DNA from: Rostrohypoxylon terebratum
Lineage: Eukaryota; Ascomycota; Sordariomycetes; Xylariales; Hypoxylaceae
DNA length: 64,000 nucleotides
Assembly: GCA_022497145.1 (NCBI GenBank)
Contig: MU385860.1
Location: 666,338-730,337 of the forward strand
Reading direction: 5' to 3'
Shown: positions 48,562 to 60,068 of the stretch, piece by piece
How positions within the stretch are numbered: position 1 is the stretch's first letter
Layout of the letters: each line of letters opens with the position of its first letter
Notes under the pieces: generated by a model
What the model was told of the DNA's origin: nothing
Database searches by the model: none
What the model saw: only the letters and a program-made list of their open reading frames with translations
Translations under genes and position numbers: made by a program

Positions 48562-51550
48562 TTTGTTGGATGTGATGGAAGATTTGTGGTACGAAGAGTT
48601 TATCTGAGGTGCTGGAGTTATTGTGTCCTCAATGACACAGTGACTGTGTGGCCACAGTTCGCAATGCTCACACACTATTTCCGTTCTTTTTTTTTTCTTT
48701 ACACGCAATTGTGTACGATTGAAAAAGGAGAAATGTTGACTGTATCTCTTGCAACTTATATCCCTGCAGAGAACCTTGTTATTAGGACCTTGAAAATATG
48801 AGGCTGACAAACCGCGAGGCTGTGTGATCTTTTTTGTCTAGGGTATCAAACAAGGAAAAAAAAAGTTTAAGGATCTGACTGCAATACGCGGCATTCCAGC
48901 ACCCCACGTTAGCCTTGCCCGTTTGCAGGCGAGCCTGCCTTATTATGAGTACCTAACAGTTAACTACCTAGTATGTACCTTCCTATGTACTTATTATGTA
49001 CCTAAAAGATCAAGAAAGTTTCCAACCCCTGCAGCCTTGTCTGCCAGCGGCTCTAATTATAGACATACCCATCGATATTCAAATCATACACTACCTACTC
49101 ATAATATGTAGGTAATCATCGTAATGGTCATTGTCGCATTTTGGAGAGAACTCCAAGATGACGGTGACTGTGGAACGCTGTAGAAATCAACCGATCAAAA
49201 ACGATTAAAGAACGATCCTACCGAAGATCTACAATGGAGTGAATCGCAAATGCTGTGCTTCCCATCCAGAGACATTTCTCGCTTAACGGATTTATCGTAC
49301 ATGTCGGAAATGCGTCACTCGGTAGAAGAAAAAGCACGTTTTTTCAGGTGGTGGAAGCCATAACCGGTAAGGTGCACGCGCTATGTATCGTTGTAGATGT
49401 TGTAGTGTTGTAGATACTACTAGATACAGATAGACGGACTACATAGAGTCTAGAGTCTAGACAGAATCCCAGATAGGGTAGTAGTCGGGTGTGAATATGA
49501 TGTGATGCTAATGGCCTCCATCTCAGAATTTTGTCCTATCAAATCATCCCGACGCATGGGTTGTGTAAGGATCGTGTAAGGATCCTTGAACAGGCAAGCC
49601 ACGCGAAGCCACATTCAATCGCACTCTGGCACCCAAGGCACTTTGAATCCGGCGTGAATCTGGCTGACCTCCGCTGACCTGGCAGCCTGGGCAGCCTGGG
49701 CAAGTGTGTCAGCGGTATTAAAGGGAAGGGAACTAAGGAAACTGCCAGCCGCAATAGTGACAACCAGCAGCAGCGAGCGGCAAGCAAACAGTGGTACACA
49801 GTACCTCCAGCTTGTAGTCTTGAAGGTTCAATGTTGTCAATGTTGTAAGGTAGTAGTAGTATGCTACTACCAGGTACCTAGTACCCAGTACGCAATAGCT
49901 GGAAAAGTGACATGGAAAGTGACAACATTGAAAAGTGACGACGGGTTAAAACTGGGGGTCCTATCTTCGCCCGCCCCTACCTGCCCTGCTCCATTCCGAA
50001 CCAACTCTGTCACCTTCCGGTCCCTCTCACACCCAAACCAGAGAGCACCTACCAAAGCAACCAAGCAACCAAGCACCCAGCACCAAAGCACCAAAAGGGG
50101 ACTCCAAAAGGTTTAAGGCTTAAGTTGAAGCAACAACCCACAACCCACACCTAAGCAAGGCCCAAGTTGGGAAGCAACCCAAATTGACATACTGGAACAT
50201 CCCTGCCATCTATTGTGGTAATTGTGGTAGTTCAAGGTAGACCTTGACGCTTGAACGCTTGATGGTTCCTACCTTGCCTGCAACAGTACGCTACCAAACG
50301 CTACCAAACGCCTACTGCGTGCTACCACAAACGACCGCTGCTAGTACTACTTGCTAGTACTATTTGCTAGTACTACTGCTACTTGCGGTCGGTATTCCAC
50401 CACCTGCACTCTCACCAACATCTTCCCGCTTGCCGATCATCACGCATCATCTGCAACAACAATTATCGGCACGCACCACCACTACTTGCGTATCTTGACT
50501 TGACTACCTGAACCCGACTCTTCTTTTTTTTTTCTTCCCCTTCACTTTTTCTTCTCCGACGAGCTTCACCTTAGAAACCCCCTTGCTCTTCCTCCCTTTG
50601 CTCGTTCGCAATAACATTCTATCCGCGATTCGCATCCTGGTTCCTCTTATTATTATTTTTTTTCTTGCTTCTATAATCATTCGCCGACGCGAGCCACAAT
50701 TTGATGAGCGATGCGCCGGGCCGAATGTCGCGAGGATTTATTGGAGGCTGGATAAGACAGCAGATGATGTCTACGCGACAACAATAGCCTGTGACTATCT
50801 ACATATTTGCTACATATTTACATTGTATCATACCTACACGTCCATCCTACTGTGCCGTGCAGACGTGCGCGGTGTGTAGGGCAGAAAAGCCAGCGTCACC
50901 GTCACCGTCACCATCGCACCCAACTCTTGGAACCTTGAGGTCAGTCGATAATACATCCAATTCCGCAATACCGCGATACCTCTATACCTCAATACCTCAA
51001 TACCTCAATACCTCAATACCTTGCTTCACAAAAGGGTGCATCACCATATACATCTATACAAACTATACAAACATGATTCCCCATACCGCATACCGCATAC
51101 TCTACCGTACTCCATCATAATATCCATGCCCTGGATATAATCATATTATTTTTCAACAATGTACTGTGCTACTTATCTCCATTATTTCCCAATTCAACCA
51201 ATCCCTTTCTATTCAGGTAATTGAATGACTTTTTACCATTTCTCGAATATTTACATGTTACGATATTTTCGGATATTAAAATCATACGTCGTTCTATCTA
51301 CGATCTACCCATTATACCCATACCCATACCCAATCTATAGCAACGAACTGAAACTGGCGTGCTAAACTCTCAAAAAATGCAGAAATCCTTTATCGCAATA
51401 TCTCGAATCCTAATGATATCCTCAACGCCGTCCCTTCGTATCTAAGCCAGCAAACAAACCCATAACAAGTCAACCGCGCCTTTCTTTCTTTCATGATCCT
51501 AGCACCAAGCTCGCGTGCAACGTTTCGAAGTTGCATGAACAAAGAAAACC
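48562..51550. other. 3-kb gene-poor region with simple repeats
   Basis: The region lies between PTH2 (minus) and an unidentified nuclear-protein gene (plus). It contains several short tandem repeats: GCAGCCTGG near 49680-49702, GCTACCAAAC near 50288-50310, TGCTAGTACTA near 50338-50385, GTCACC near 50895, and CTCAATAC at 50977-51020. A CT-rich block at 50520-50585 may mark the start of a long leader for the 51551 gene. No gene is supported. Confidence 0.5.
50977..51020 (+). repeat. 8-bp tandem repeat CTCAATAC
   Basis: About five consecutive units of an 8-bp motif, the first slightly diverged (CTCTATAC). They are preceded by related CGCAATAC and CGCGATAC units. The array lies about 530 bases upstream of the 51551 ATG. 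Confidence 0.8.
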
Positions 51551-53794
51551 ATGGAGGAAGCGACCAAGACGATTGATACATTAGTTAAAAAAATCTTGCC
51601 CTTCAAAGCACACTACCTATCACTTGACACGACGGGACGATACAGAGAGCAGACCGACGACAAGCGATTAGAAGAGCAAATTATCAGGCCTCTACAATAT
51701 ACAACATTTATCAGCGACGCCGAGCGTGGCATCCTCCTTACGAGAGCCTACTTCGACGTGCGAGAAGAACCAACCAACTCTACCAATGCGACAGAAATCC
51801 CAATGCATAAGAAGGGTGACTCTAACAAACCAAAGACAAAACTATCCTTAAAAGATTACAAGAATAGGAAGAAATCTCCTGACGGCGAGGAGACGCCTAA
51901 ACCAACTGCGCTGCCCCCCAAGGCGAATGCGCCTCCAAAGAAACTGCCCGACCCGGTAGTAAAGGAGATGGACGACCACCGTGATGGTCGGAGAGGGGCA
52001 TCCGACTTGAGAGCTAGCCTCAAATCTGAGGCGCGTCGCCATCGCAGTCCTTCATTGGAGAGGAAAAAACGATTTGCAGAAGTCGATCAAGATTCCAAGC
52101 CAACGAAACGAAGCAGGGTTGACAATGCCACACCAAACTCCACAAATTCACGCTCTGTAAAAGACCACACACCACAAAAATCTGAGCGGCTGATATCCTC
52201 GGAAAAGAAGCTAGTGAAGGACCCGAGACTTGTTCCTACCACCAATGGAAGATCATCTCTGTCGAGCACGGCGCAGAAAGGAATTTCTCCTAAGCCCAGC
52301 GCCCATGTAAATGGAATCCAAAAGCTTTCCAAGAATAGGGACACGGCGGATAAGAGGCCGGAGAGTAATTCAAACTCGAAGCCAGCATATGTGCCGCCTC
52401 TGCTATCTCCAATCGATATGTCGGACTATATAGACGATGATCCTAAAATATCGCGCCCTATTCCCAAGAAGAAGCCAGCAGATTCGAATAACCTAAAGCC
52501 CCCGTTGAAGAAGACCCGAGACGATCACGAACCCTCTCCTAGCCCCAGAAAGCGTAAAATACCACCCCTCCTATCTCCGACACTACCACCCATTGTCCTC
52601 GAAGAGTTAGCAAGAACGAAGTCATCTCTGTCAAAGGACTTAAAAGATATAAAAGACTCGAGTCAAAGGAGTGATCAAGCCTCTGATTCCCCCAATGGCC
52701 AGAAGAAAGCAACCAAGCCTTCAAAGCGCGAAGAAACTATACACGTGGACAGCAACAAAGGGCAGCGGGACTCGCTTATGGTTGTTTTGAAGTACAAGAA
52801 ACGAAATGCGAAAACTGTAGAGCGGCTCTTAGCCCTCCCCCCCGTTGGGAAGAAGAAGAGCGAGATGCTGAAGAGAGACGAACGTCTGGCTCGCGATCGA
52901 TCCGACAGTCTTGAACCCGGGACTGCGCGTAAGCGACCTATTCCCGCTATGGATACTAGCGAAGCTCTCAAGCGACCGAAGACCTCGGAGAATATTCGCC
53001 CGACAACGCCACCGAGACAGTCATCGGCAATGACCCGAGTCGCATCCAATAGTTCCCAAGTTGGCACCCCAGGGGTCACGAACGGCCTCACACCTGCCGC
53101 ACAACCTCCTGAACGACGACGTCCACCTGTTGATCCAGAGAAGTTGCACAGGTTACGATCACGGTCGACAAATATAATACAACTTGCTATTAAATTAAAA
53201 CATGAGCGGGATGCAGTCTTGAAGAAGCAAACTGAAAGAGTTCCGGACCACGAGCGCCAGGTGGCCATCGCCGCTGGTATCCAGTGTCTAGTTTCGTTTT
53301 TATTCGGCTTCAAACTGCAGAGTGATGTCGCCGACTTAGAATGCAAGCCTGGCTCGATTCGTTCACTAAGGGAATTGATGCCATTATTCCGGGTGATGAA
53401 AAACGACTGTTCTAGGCACCACGGCTTGACTGCATTAATATTGCGTCTTCAGGGCATTTGCCTTGTACTTATCAACCGCATAGCGTGGTCGTACCCTCAC
53501 GATCAGGAGTTAGGAAATTTGATGCTCACGAATAGCAAGGAGCAGCAAGAGACTTGGCGACTATCGGAGAATGCACGGAGAGCTATGGGCGTATACGACG
53601 GCAGCTCTAAATCAGACGACGGGGGCTCGATAGGTAGGCTTATCGATCGACTCGGACCATGGACGACACCCGAGGAAGCCATACCGACCACCCTCGAAAT
53701 CTTACGCAAGGTTATGCAAGGAAATAGCTCGTGGAAGCCAGCCGACGCACTCACCAAGATCGGACACACTGTGATGAACGGAACTACGAACTGA
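51551..53794 (+). CDS. Unidentified, mostly disordered nuclear protein
   Basis: A single exon of 747 residues, with ATG in good context (AACCATGG). A folded N-terminus (about residues 1-75: DTLVKKILPFKAHYLSLDT, LQYTTFISDAERGILLTRAY) is followed by a long Lys/Ser/Pro-rich disordered region. That region has several basic clusters resembling nuclear signals (KKRF, KPTKRSR, PRKRKIPP, ARKRP). A short conserved-looking motif SLMVVLKYKKRNAKTVERLL follows. The C-terminal region from about residue 530 is helical (IIQLAIKLKHERDAVLKKQ, LTALILRLQGICLVLINRIA). I do not recognise the family. Its composition suggests a transcription or chromatin factor, which is inference only. Confidence 0.8.
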   Translation: MEEATKTIDTLVKKILPFKAHYLSLDTTGRYREQTDDKRLEEQIIRPLQYTTFISDAERGILLTRAYFDVREEPTNSTNATEIPMHKKGDSNKPKTKLSLKDYKNRKKSPDGEETPKPTALPPKANAPPKKLPDPVVKEMDDHRDGRRGASDLRASLKSEARRHRSPSLERKKRFAEVDQDSKPTKRSRVDNATPNSTNSRSVKDHTPQKSERLISSEKKLVKDPRLVPTTNGRSSLSSTAQKGISPKPSAHVNGIQKLSKNRDTADKRPESNSNSKPAYVPPLLSPIDMSDYIDDDPKISRPIPKKKPADSNNLKPPLKKTRDDHEPSPSPRKRKIPPLLSPTLPPIVLEELARTKSSLSKDLKDIKDSSQRSDQASDSPNGQKKATKPSKREETIHVDSNKGQRDSLMVVLKYKKRNAKTVERLLALPPVGKKKSEMLKRDERLARDRSDSLEPGTARKRPIPAMDTSEALKRPKTSENIRPTTPPRQSSAMTRVASNSSQVGTPGVTNGLTPAAQPPERRRPPVDPEKLHRLRSRSTNIIQLAIKLKHERDAVLKKQTERVPDHERQVAIAAGIQCLVSFLFGFKLQSDVADLECKPGSIRSLRELMPLFRVMKNDCSRHHGLTALILRLQGICLVLINRIAWSYPHDQELGNLMLTNSKEQQETWRLSENARRAMGVYDGSSKSDDGGSIGRLIDRLGPWTTPEEAIPTTLEILRKVMQGNSSWKPADALTKIGHTVMNGTTN

Positions 53795-54667
53795 GACTAG
53801 AATCGGTGCCACCAAACAAGATATACGACGTTTGCGGCGGTGCCTACCTGCATTCTAATGTATATTATGAACCATGATTCCTACGACATGATACCAATAC
53901 ACATACTTTATTATCTCCGTGTCTGCAACAATCCTTCTGAGTTTGGGTATCCGGGATGTGAAGACATACGGTCGAGGGCGACCTGGAATTGGCATCGGCG
54001 TGTCGCTGGAACGGGCGGAATTGAGGGCGGGGGTTGTCTATATGCAAAATTCTATACAATAGCTTTTTAGGCTTGGGGCATAAAGGATCGATTGGCAGGT
54101 GTTTTATTTTCATACGGAATATTTCGCCCAGTCGGGAGAGGAGAGAGGAGTGAATAAAAAAAAAGAAGAGCTAGATGCATTGGAGTATTTTCATATCTGG
54201 AGAGAGAGAGGAATGGAGGCAAATGATGGTGATCTATCTATCTGGTGCTATTTAGCCCCCTAATTGGTGGCGCTTGTGTATTTTCCAACTAGGTAGCGAT
54301 TGCGCTGCTTCCCTGATATCCCGCCGGCATGGCCGTGTAAAATGGTACTTTGAATGAATACCTACGTCTAATTTCCAACTTTCGCTGAGTGGTTTTGAAA
54401 GTGGATCATCTCGTAAGCTAATAACTCATTTTTGTCATGATCGGAGCCTTGATTCTACCTTCGAGTTCGCGTGAGCCTATAACCTCAGTTTTTGGCACAG
54501 GAAAGGTACAATACCAAAGATGGACGTAATTTACACATACATGCCTAGGTGTGTATCATATTAACACGTCAAGTATCAATATGTAAGAAATTATCTCTAC
54601 CTAGCTCATAGAGCAATCGTTGGAACTATTAATGGTATCACTTTTGCGGTCTTGTGTGACCTCATAA
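53795..54667. other. Convergent intergenic region
   Basis: The region holds the 3' flanks of two convergent genes. A GA-rich run lies near 54195-54215. No gene is supported. Confidence 0.5.
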
Positions 54668-55972
54668 TCATGCAAAATGGGCAACACGACTCCAGCTCTC
54701 GTCGCCAGCTTCCCTAAACTCGACACCCTCTCCGAAATAACCAGCGTCTTGCCATGCCTTCATAGTTGGACTGTCAAACGGTCCCTGCTTGTCAGCGTTA
54801 TCCCTCCCGTCCGTCCACCGGAATTCCCACATCTTATTCGCGGGAGCCTCCTCGGACTTCTTCGGCTCTACCCATGGCTCGTCTGCCTCGCGAGTATACT
54901 CTCGGACTAGAAGCTCTCTTTCCCGATCGTAGATATCCGGCCGATCTCTACCGAGCAGCTTGTCCGCGGCTTCAGTAATGGCGTTGATGGCTTCCCTAAT
55001 ACGAACTTGTTCTGGGTCTTCTGGTGTCTTTTCGCCGTCTACTTCCATCGATTCTGGCTTTTGCTTCTTCTGCTTCCACTTAGGCACTTTCTTCGTTTTT
55101 GTCTGGCCTCGGCCTAGCCTAGCGAGAGCTTCTAACGCCGTTTCGCCGCGCTCTAGGTTTAGGATGAGAGATTTGAGTAGATCTGAGGTTAAGGTGCTGT
55201 CGTCTTCTTTGCGCTTCTGTCGTTGTTCGGCTTCGCGGCGTTCGTGAGCTTCTGCGGCTTTCTTCATCTCCTTCTTACTGACGCCTTCTAGCCACCGGTC
55301 GTGGATGGCGTCAGGGTCCACAGCCTTACGCACGAAGTTCCCGGCTTCGTCAAACCTTCCTTCTTCGTTTTCGGCTTTTAGGTTGAAGGCTTCAACTTTG
55401 GGGGCGTGTTTCTTCAGGCCTCCGGCACCGACTTCTTCGTCGATGCCTTCTTCTTGTATCGCAAGCTCTATAGTCTCTTCATCGTCATCACCCGACGATT
55501 CATCGTCTAGATGTACGTGCCCTCCGGATTTCGACTCTTCTTCTTGGCCGTCGATATCGACCGTATCCACGAACTTGACTTCCTTGCTCTTCTTGCCAGT
55601 AGTGTCATCCACCGTATCATCCTTCTCGTCCCCGTCTTCATCAGCAGCGAACATATCATCCATATCCTCGTCCTCTTTCTTCGACTTGGACTTGGACGCG
55701 TGCAACATGCCCATATCCTCGCGGTCGGAATCGGAGTCGTAGCCATCAATATTCACGGCTCCGCGCTTCGTAGCGGCGCTCCCGCGAATGACGTCGGCGT
55801 CGGCTTCGAGGTATGCGTCGTTCTCGTCATCTTCGTCTTCGGCGTCGGGGGCGAGCGCGGACGGGTTCCTCATGTCGAACTTGACTTTCTTAGAGTTAGG
55901 CTCTGCATGATGTGCTCGCGCGTAGTTCTCGCCGGCGCGTTTTGGGCGCGCGGCGCTGAATCGGGAGGACAT
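54668..55972 (-). CDS. lin1: GYF-domain U5 snRNP protein, Lin1/CD2BP2-like
   Basis: A single exon of 434 residues. It begins with a basic region (RFSAARPKRAGENYARAHH). Long acidic stretches follow (DAEDEDDENDAYLEADAD), with the conserved RGAVNIDGYDSDSDRED and GRFDEAGNFVRK segments. The C-terminal GYF domain spans about residues 375-434: MWEFRW, QGPFDSPTMKAWQDAGYF and VEFREAG. This is the layout of CD2BP2/U5-52K and yeast Lin1, which associate with the U5 snRNP and bind proline-rich ligands through the GYF fold. It is divergent from UFD1. Confidence 0.93.
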   Translation of the reverse strand: MSSRFSAARPKRAGENYARAHHAEPNSKKVKFDMRNPSALAPDAEDEDDENDAYLEADADVIRGSAATKRGAVNIDGYDSDSDREDMGMLHASKSKSKKEDEDMDDMFAADEDGDEKDDTVDDTTGKKSKEVKFVDTVDIDGQEEESKSGGHVHLDDESSGDDDEETIELAIQEEGIDEEVGAGGLKKHAPKVEAFNLKAENEEGRFDEAGNFVRKAVDPDAIHDRWLEGVSKKEMKKAAEAHERREAEQRQKRKEDDSTLTSDLLKSLILNLERGETALEALARLGRGQTKTKKVPKWKQKKQKPESMEVDGEKTPEDPEQVRIREAINAITEAADKLLGRDRPDIYDRERELLVREYTREADEPWVEPKKSEEAPANKMWEFRWTDGRDNADKQGPFDSPTMKAWQDAGYFGEGVEFREAGDESWSRVAHFA

Positions 55973-56592
55973 TTTGGCTGCGGCGATGGGTGTATCCTTG
56001 ACTTTCTAATGAATCATGTTTGGTAGTAGAAAGGATGAATTGAAGTACGGCAGAGCCTCATTGGCAGGTTGGATCCAATGGATGGATATGACGTTGAAAT
56101 TTGCCCCTGTAAGGTAGTAGCTGCAGCTCATCGGTGGGGACCTTTAGGGAATGTTATGGGGCATCTAGTGGAGTCTTTAGCGGTACCCCTGACCCGTAGC
56201 TAGCGGACGGTTGGGTGTTAGTGCGGGTGATGGTAGAAAGTGCCACCCTACCAGGTCTAGGCGGAATAATACCATACCCGACGTTTCGTCATCCAGTGTG
56301 CCTTCCGATGCATGACTGCATGACAGTAGCTCCGAGGAAGGTACTACGTACAGTACAGCACCTTTATGTGATCTGTTTGGGAAGGTTTGAACACCAACAG
56401 TTTATTTCATCTTTTGACCGGAATATTCCTTGTCATTCATCCGTTCTTTCTATTACATTACATCCCCGTCTCTTTGATCCCGTCTTTTCCCAAAAAATAC
56501 AAAACATAAACCACAAACCGTCGGCTTCTAAATCATCAAATAATCAAATAATCAAATCAAATAACCCCCACCTTCAGCATCGACATTTCAAT
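55973..56592. promoter_or_regulatory. Divergent LIN1/UFD1 intergenic region
   Basis: A 620-base shared upstream region. The UFD1 side is pyrimidine-rich, then A/T-rich with an AAATCATCAAATAATC repeat near 56530-56560. No gene is supported. Confidence 0.5.
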
Positions 56593-57910
56593 ATGGTTAG
56601 TTTCTAGTTACTTGCACAACCACCTCCATACCTCCCATACTCCGAACATCTAGAGGTTGAACTAACCTTGAATTCTTTTCCAGTATCGCGGCGGATTTAG
56701 CCCTTTCGACGCGGACGACCCAGCGGCGATGTACCATATGGCTCGTTCCGGCATGATGCGCGGAGCCGCGGCTCGACGGTTCGACGAGTATTTCCGTTGT
56801 TATCCGATAATAATGGCTCCCGGAGCCGAGCGACCGGACCTGAACTACGGTTCTAAGATAATCCTACCACCTTCGACCCTTCAGAAGATTTCACAATTGC
56901 ACGTGCAGTGGCCATTGATGATGGAATTGGTGAACGGTGAGAAGGAGCGTCAGACCCACGCCGGTGTCCTGGAGTTCGTCGCGGAAGAGGGCAGAGCATA
57001 CATACCACAATGGGTAGGTCTCACCTGGAAGTCCGGAAGAGGGTTGAATTATGGCTAACAGATACAGATGATGCAAACTTTACAACTAGACGTCGGCGAC
57101 ATGATCCAGATCAAGACCACCTCTCTAGAGCTAGCCAAGATGGTCAAGCTTCAACCACAGTCGACCAACTTCCTCGACATCAGCGACCCCAAAGCAGTCC
57201 TAGAGAAGGCCTTCCGAAACTTCGCCACGCTTACCCGAGGCGATGTATTCAACTTCGAATACAACGACGAGGTCTACGAGGTCGCGGTGCTAGAGGTGAA
57301 GCCGGAGACCGAGAATATGGGCGTATGTATGATCGAAACCGACGTCTCCGTCGAATTCGCTCCCCCGGTCGGATATGTCGAGCCGCAACGAGGCAGCGGA
57401 ACTAGCACTCCACGTAGTACGAAGGGCGGTCTTCCAGTTGGTGGGGTTATGCATCCCCAAGGGACGATGGCCCAATCCATCAACTACGACGCAATCGCCC
57501 CGAACGCCACCGCGGCCGCAGCCGGTGCGCGGGCCGTGTCCTCGCACTTTTTAAGCGAGGGCCACAAACTCAACGCCAAGAAGGGCTCTAAAGCCCCGAC
57601 TCCCAAACCCTCGACTCCTGTCGCCGGTACCTCGACGAACGCGACTCCTATCCCGCCTCGACGCACGAACGGCCCGATGCCTCTACGACTTCCCCCTAAT
57701 AAATTGTTCTTCGGCTACGAGGTCAAACCTTTCAATACGGACGCGGATAAAGAGGCGGAGAAGGAGAACGCTGCAAGACCGCACTTCGCTGGGCAAGGAC
57801 AGACGCTCCGAGGTGTTGTTAAGCGGAAGGATGAAGGTGATGGGAAGGGAAAGGCTCCCGAGAAGAAGACGACGGGCGAGGGCCGAAGATTAGATGGACG
57901 CAAGGCATGA
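56593..57910 (+). CDS. ufd1: Ubiquitin fusion degradation protein Ufd1
   Basis: Three exons, 56593-56595, 56684-57013 and 57068-57910, give 391 residues. Exon 1 within the CDS is exactly the ATG, followed by a GTTAGT donor. Exon 2 opens YRGGFSPFDADDPAAMYHMA. The double-psi barrel Ufd1 domain follows (RRFDEYFRCYP, GSKIILPPSTLQKISQL, HAGVLEFVAEEGRAYIPQWM, KLQPQSTNFLDISDPKAVLE, LTRGDVFNFEY). The C-terminal half is Ala/Pro/Lys-rich with a PPNKLFFGYEVKPF motif, the region that contacts Npl4 and Cdc48. Ufd1 works with Npl4 as a Cdc48 adaptor for ubiquitylated substrates in ERAD. The start is decided by the MY-GGF-PF beginning common to fungal Ufd1 proteins. Confidence 0.96.
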
Positions 57911-58302
57911 TGAGGCGTGACAAGGGACGTGGGGAGTACGGACCAGGAGTGAGTTGTGGCATCGACTGGCGTTTGAGGAGTTGCTAGATGACTATCACTT
58001 GGGCTTAGTAACTTAGTAACTTAATATGATGACCATGATATCCTCGTGCTCTGATAGAATTTTATTGAAGGTGCCTTGATGCTAGTGGTTTGAAGTCTAA
58101 ACACATTCATAGGGAGGCTGCCCCGTGAGGGTTAGTCAGCCTATTGATATTACGGTATGTATCGCCCCATTCTTATATAATTTTTATGCTGACATTCTTG
58201 CGTCAAACTCGATAGGAGAGTATTTCTGAAACCCTGACGTAAAAACGATGTATGCAGGTCTTAGATGAAAACGATTTTTCCTAGACTTTCCGGATCCTCC
58301 GG
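57911..58302. other. Convergent intergenic region
   Basis: The region holds the UFD1 3' flank and the end of the broken HET gene. Nothing else is supported. Confidence 0.5.
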
Positions 58303-60068
58303 TCAAGCCTCGCCTTGCATAATCCCGCAAATGTAGACCGGTGCCACGATCCGATATTTATCACGGTGGACGTGTCTCACTATCGCAGGCATACACGTGC
58401 CGGCAACTAACGCGACTTTGTCTCCAGCCGAGATCCCATGCGCACCGACTCCGAACGCTCCCGAGTCCGTCTTGAAGAACGTCCAGAAATATGTCGAAGT
58501 GGTGAATAGCTCGTGGAGCTCGGAGATTTCGTCGTTTGCTGAGATGCGATTGTATAATTCCATTTCGGGAGCCTCGTCAATGCTCAAGGCTTCCGGTTGC
58601 TGTTTTTGAGGATCGCAGGGGAGATCGCTGAGGATGTCGAGCCACTGCGAAAAAGGCTTCCGCATGTCGAGCTTGTCCTCGTCCATGGTCGCTTGGTTGA
58701 CGACGATCTGGTACTTGTCCTCGCGCCAGGGATAGTGGCCGTTGTGCTTGCGCTCCGTGTACGAGAGCGCGAGGCGTGGCACGCGGATGTTGTATACGGC
58801 GAGGTATTTCGTGATGTCGTTGTCTGCGTCGAGACGCTTTTGCTTCCATTTGGGAGCGGTTTGGTGCTCGACTTGTGGTAGTATGGGGTCGGTTTTTAGG
58901 GTTGCGGACGTGCGGTAACGGCCTAGGAGACAGGGTCTGAGGGCAGAGGAGACGCTTCCGGTTATGGCGGTGGTTCGCACTCCTGTGTAGGTTGATGAAT
59001 TCGAAACTAGCTTTTGAGCCTTTTTTGGTGTGGTAATCCCCCTTCGGCGTCGGAGGCGGCAGCGAGTTCGCCCAGTTCGGAACCCAGGAGGGCCATTTGT
59101 CGGAGATGTAGTAGCAGCTTTCTATGTTCAAGCGCTTGTTGAACGTCATTTATGGCCTTGGTCGTCTCCGTGAAGATGCTGTCTATCGGTTTCCTGTAAT
59201 CGGGGTCCGGGAGCGAGATCCCGTAGCTGACGAGAAGTCCGCGAAGGCCGTATACCTTGTCTCGCGGCTCGGAGGCTAATAAGCGACATGCTTGGCGGAA
59301 GAGCTCTTCGATGGTGTCGTAGCCTTCGGTGATGGCGAACGCACGTCGCGGGCCTTGGAGGGATACGACGTGCGTTCCGAAGCCATTGTGCAGGGTCTGG
59401 TTGAGGTTCTGCACGAGACTAGCTCCCTTTTGTGTGCTGTAGAGGTCGGACCAGGACTTGATTAGGTTGAAGTATTCGAGGGTGACGCGACCGTATATGA
59501 ATGTTGCTTTTCGGCTCAAAGATACTTCTTGGACGACCCAGACTCGGCTGAACCACGTTATTCCCCAAAATAAGTCATTGAGGGCTAGCGAAAAGGGCTT
59601 ATCATTTGTATTGACTTTTGAAGCTAAGTCAAGGAGTTCGTCCAGGTAGTTTTCGTCGCCGCAAAATAGGTTCGCATCAGTAAATTTCGCAAGATCGCGA
59701 AACGCTTCTTCCCAGACCGGTTCTATCTTGGATCCGAGCTACACGACTACTTCCTCCGCGGCGGTATAGATATCTCCCATAATACTTACCTGCTGGTTGC
59801 GCTCGATCACGGCTTCTGGGGATTGATTTATACAGATAACATCGGTCCATATTAGCTTAGGGGTGTCGGAATTCGCGGCTAGGTGCTGTAATACACTATT
59901 GCAGTTCAATGTAATGTGGATAGGGGTTCCCGAACATAACGCTTCTTCCGTAGGCCTTTGACCGTCCCAGGAGTATGAAACAGCTTTGAAAGATGGACAT
60001 TGATCCAGTGTGGCTTCTAGAAGCTCGAATTTGACCTGATCGGCAGTCGAATGAGCTGGAAGTAGCAT
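58303..60068 (-). pseudogene. Broken heterokaryon-incompatibility (HET) domain gene
   Basis: The minus strand from 60068 reads as a HET-domain protein but is interrupted. The N-terminal part has the family motifs FKAVSYSWDG, KLIWTDVICINQ and ERNQQVSIMGDIYTAA. A TAG at 59741-59739 stands where the family has Trp (VVV then LG). The same frame then continues (WFSRVWVVQEVSLS, ASEPRDKVYGLRGL). Around 59000-59200 coding shifts frame to a stretch with KWPSWVPNWAN. Near 58990 it shifts again, or splices, to the C-terminal part ending GDKVALVAGTCMPAIVRHV and ICGIMQGEA. HET proteins act in non-self recognition and cell death after hyphal fusion. This copy looks inactive. Sequencing error cannot be excluded for the shifts. 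Confidence 0.8.

Noticed and set aside
55511..56026. 171-codon plus-strand frame over the LIN1 gene
   Set aside because: It is antisense to the acidic-repeat coding region and its Val/Leu/Gly pattern is the reverse reading of Asp/Glu codons.
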